Assembly (NCBI GenBank): GCA_016841005.1
Contig: JAEORG010000189.1
Location: 1-5,244, forward strand
Direction of reading: 5' to 3'
DNA length: 5,244 bases
DNA from: Candidatus Thorarchaeota archaeon
GTDB lineage: Archaea; Asgardarchaeota; Thorarchaeia; Thorarchaeales; Thorarchaeaceae
Shown piece by piece: positions 5,243 through 5,244 of this stretch. The notes beneath the pieces were generated by a model. The model ran no database searches, was not told the DNA's origin, and was given only the letters and a program-made list of their open reading frames with translations. The position numbers and the translations under genes are program-made. Position 1 is the first letter of the stretch. Each line of letters begins with the position of its first letter.

Positions 5243-5244
5243 AA

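Noticed and set aside
1..5244. CRISPR array, transposon ends or tRNA genes.
   Set aside because: I saw no regularly spaced direct repeats, transposase motifs with flanking inverted repeats, or cloverleaf sequence with conserved T-arm bases on either strand.

Overview
The window looks like a piece of an archaeal genome, most likely from an Asgard archaeon. The reasons are several small Ras/Arf-type GTPase genes in 5 kb, a GTPase fused to a winged helix-turn-helix (wHTH) domain, moderate-to-low GC, short Shine-Dalgarno (SD) motifs ahead of several starts, and large proteins with no obvious bacterial counterpart. The assignment rests on gene content only. I saw no rRNA, tRNA, CRISPR array or insertion sequence. 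No stretch longer than 300 bases lacks a gene.

Nearly everything is on the minus strand, so the genes read from right to left. The right edge (about 5064-5242) holds the C-terminal end of a gene that continues outside the window, followed by a small out-of-frame reading frame that may be its frameshifted tail. Next is a large unrecognised protein of 538 residues (3339-4955) whose N-terminus resembles an AbrB-type swapped hairpin. After a 150-base intergenic region with a promoter candidate and an imperfect palindrome comes a tight three-gene cluster. It encodes a protein with two wHTH domains around a duplicated helical core (2379-3176), a degenerate Ras-fold pseudo-GTPase (1653-2342) and a wHTH-GTPase with an intact P-loop (913-1656). 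The last two genes overlap by four bases, apparently as CTGA, a CTG version of the usual ATGA coupling. The C-terminal half of an Arf-like GTPase lies on the plus strand (about 730-921), tail-to-tail with the cluster. A minus-strand hypothetical protein with two copies of one small domain closes the left edge (7-582).

The three-gene cluster is the most interesting part. Its proteins appear to be assembled from three module types. A wHTH with the same C-x-T-(S/P)-x-T signature occurs three times, in two proteins. A helical module of about 55 residues occurs three times, also in two proteins. A Ras-type G domain occurs twice. The two G domains are complementary: one keeps the P-loop and NKxD but lacks the switch II glutamine, and the other keeps the glutamine but lacks the P-loop and NKxD. 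This suggests, by inference only, a heterodimeric GTPase/pseudo-GTPase switch in the general style of Rag/Gtr pairs, working with a partner protein. None of this can be confirmed without profile searches and structure prediction.
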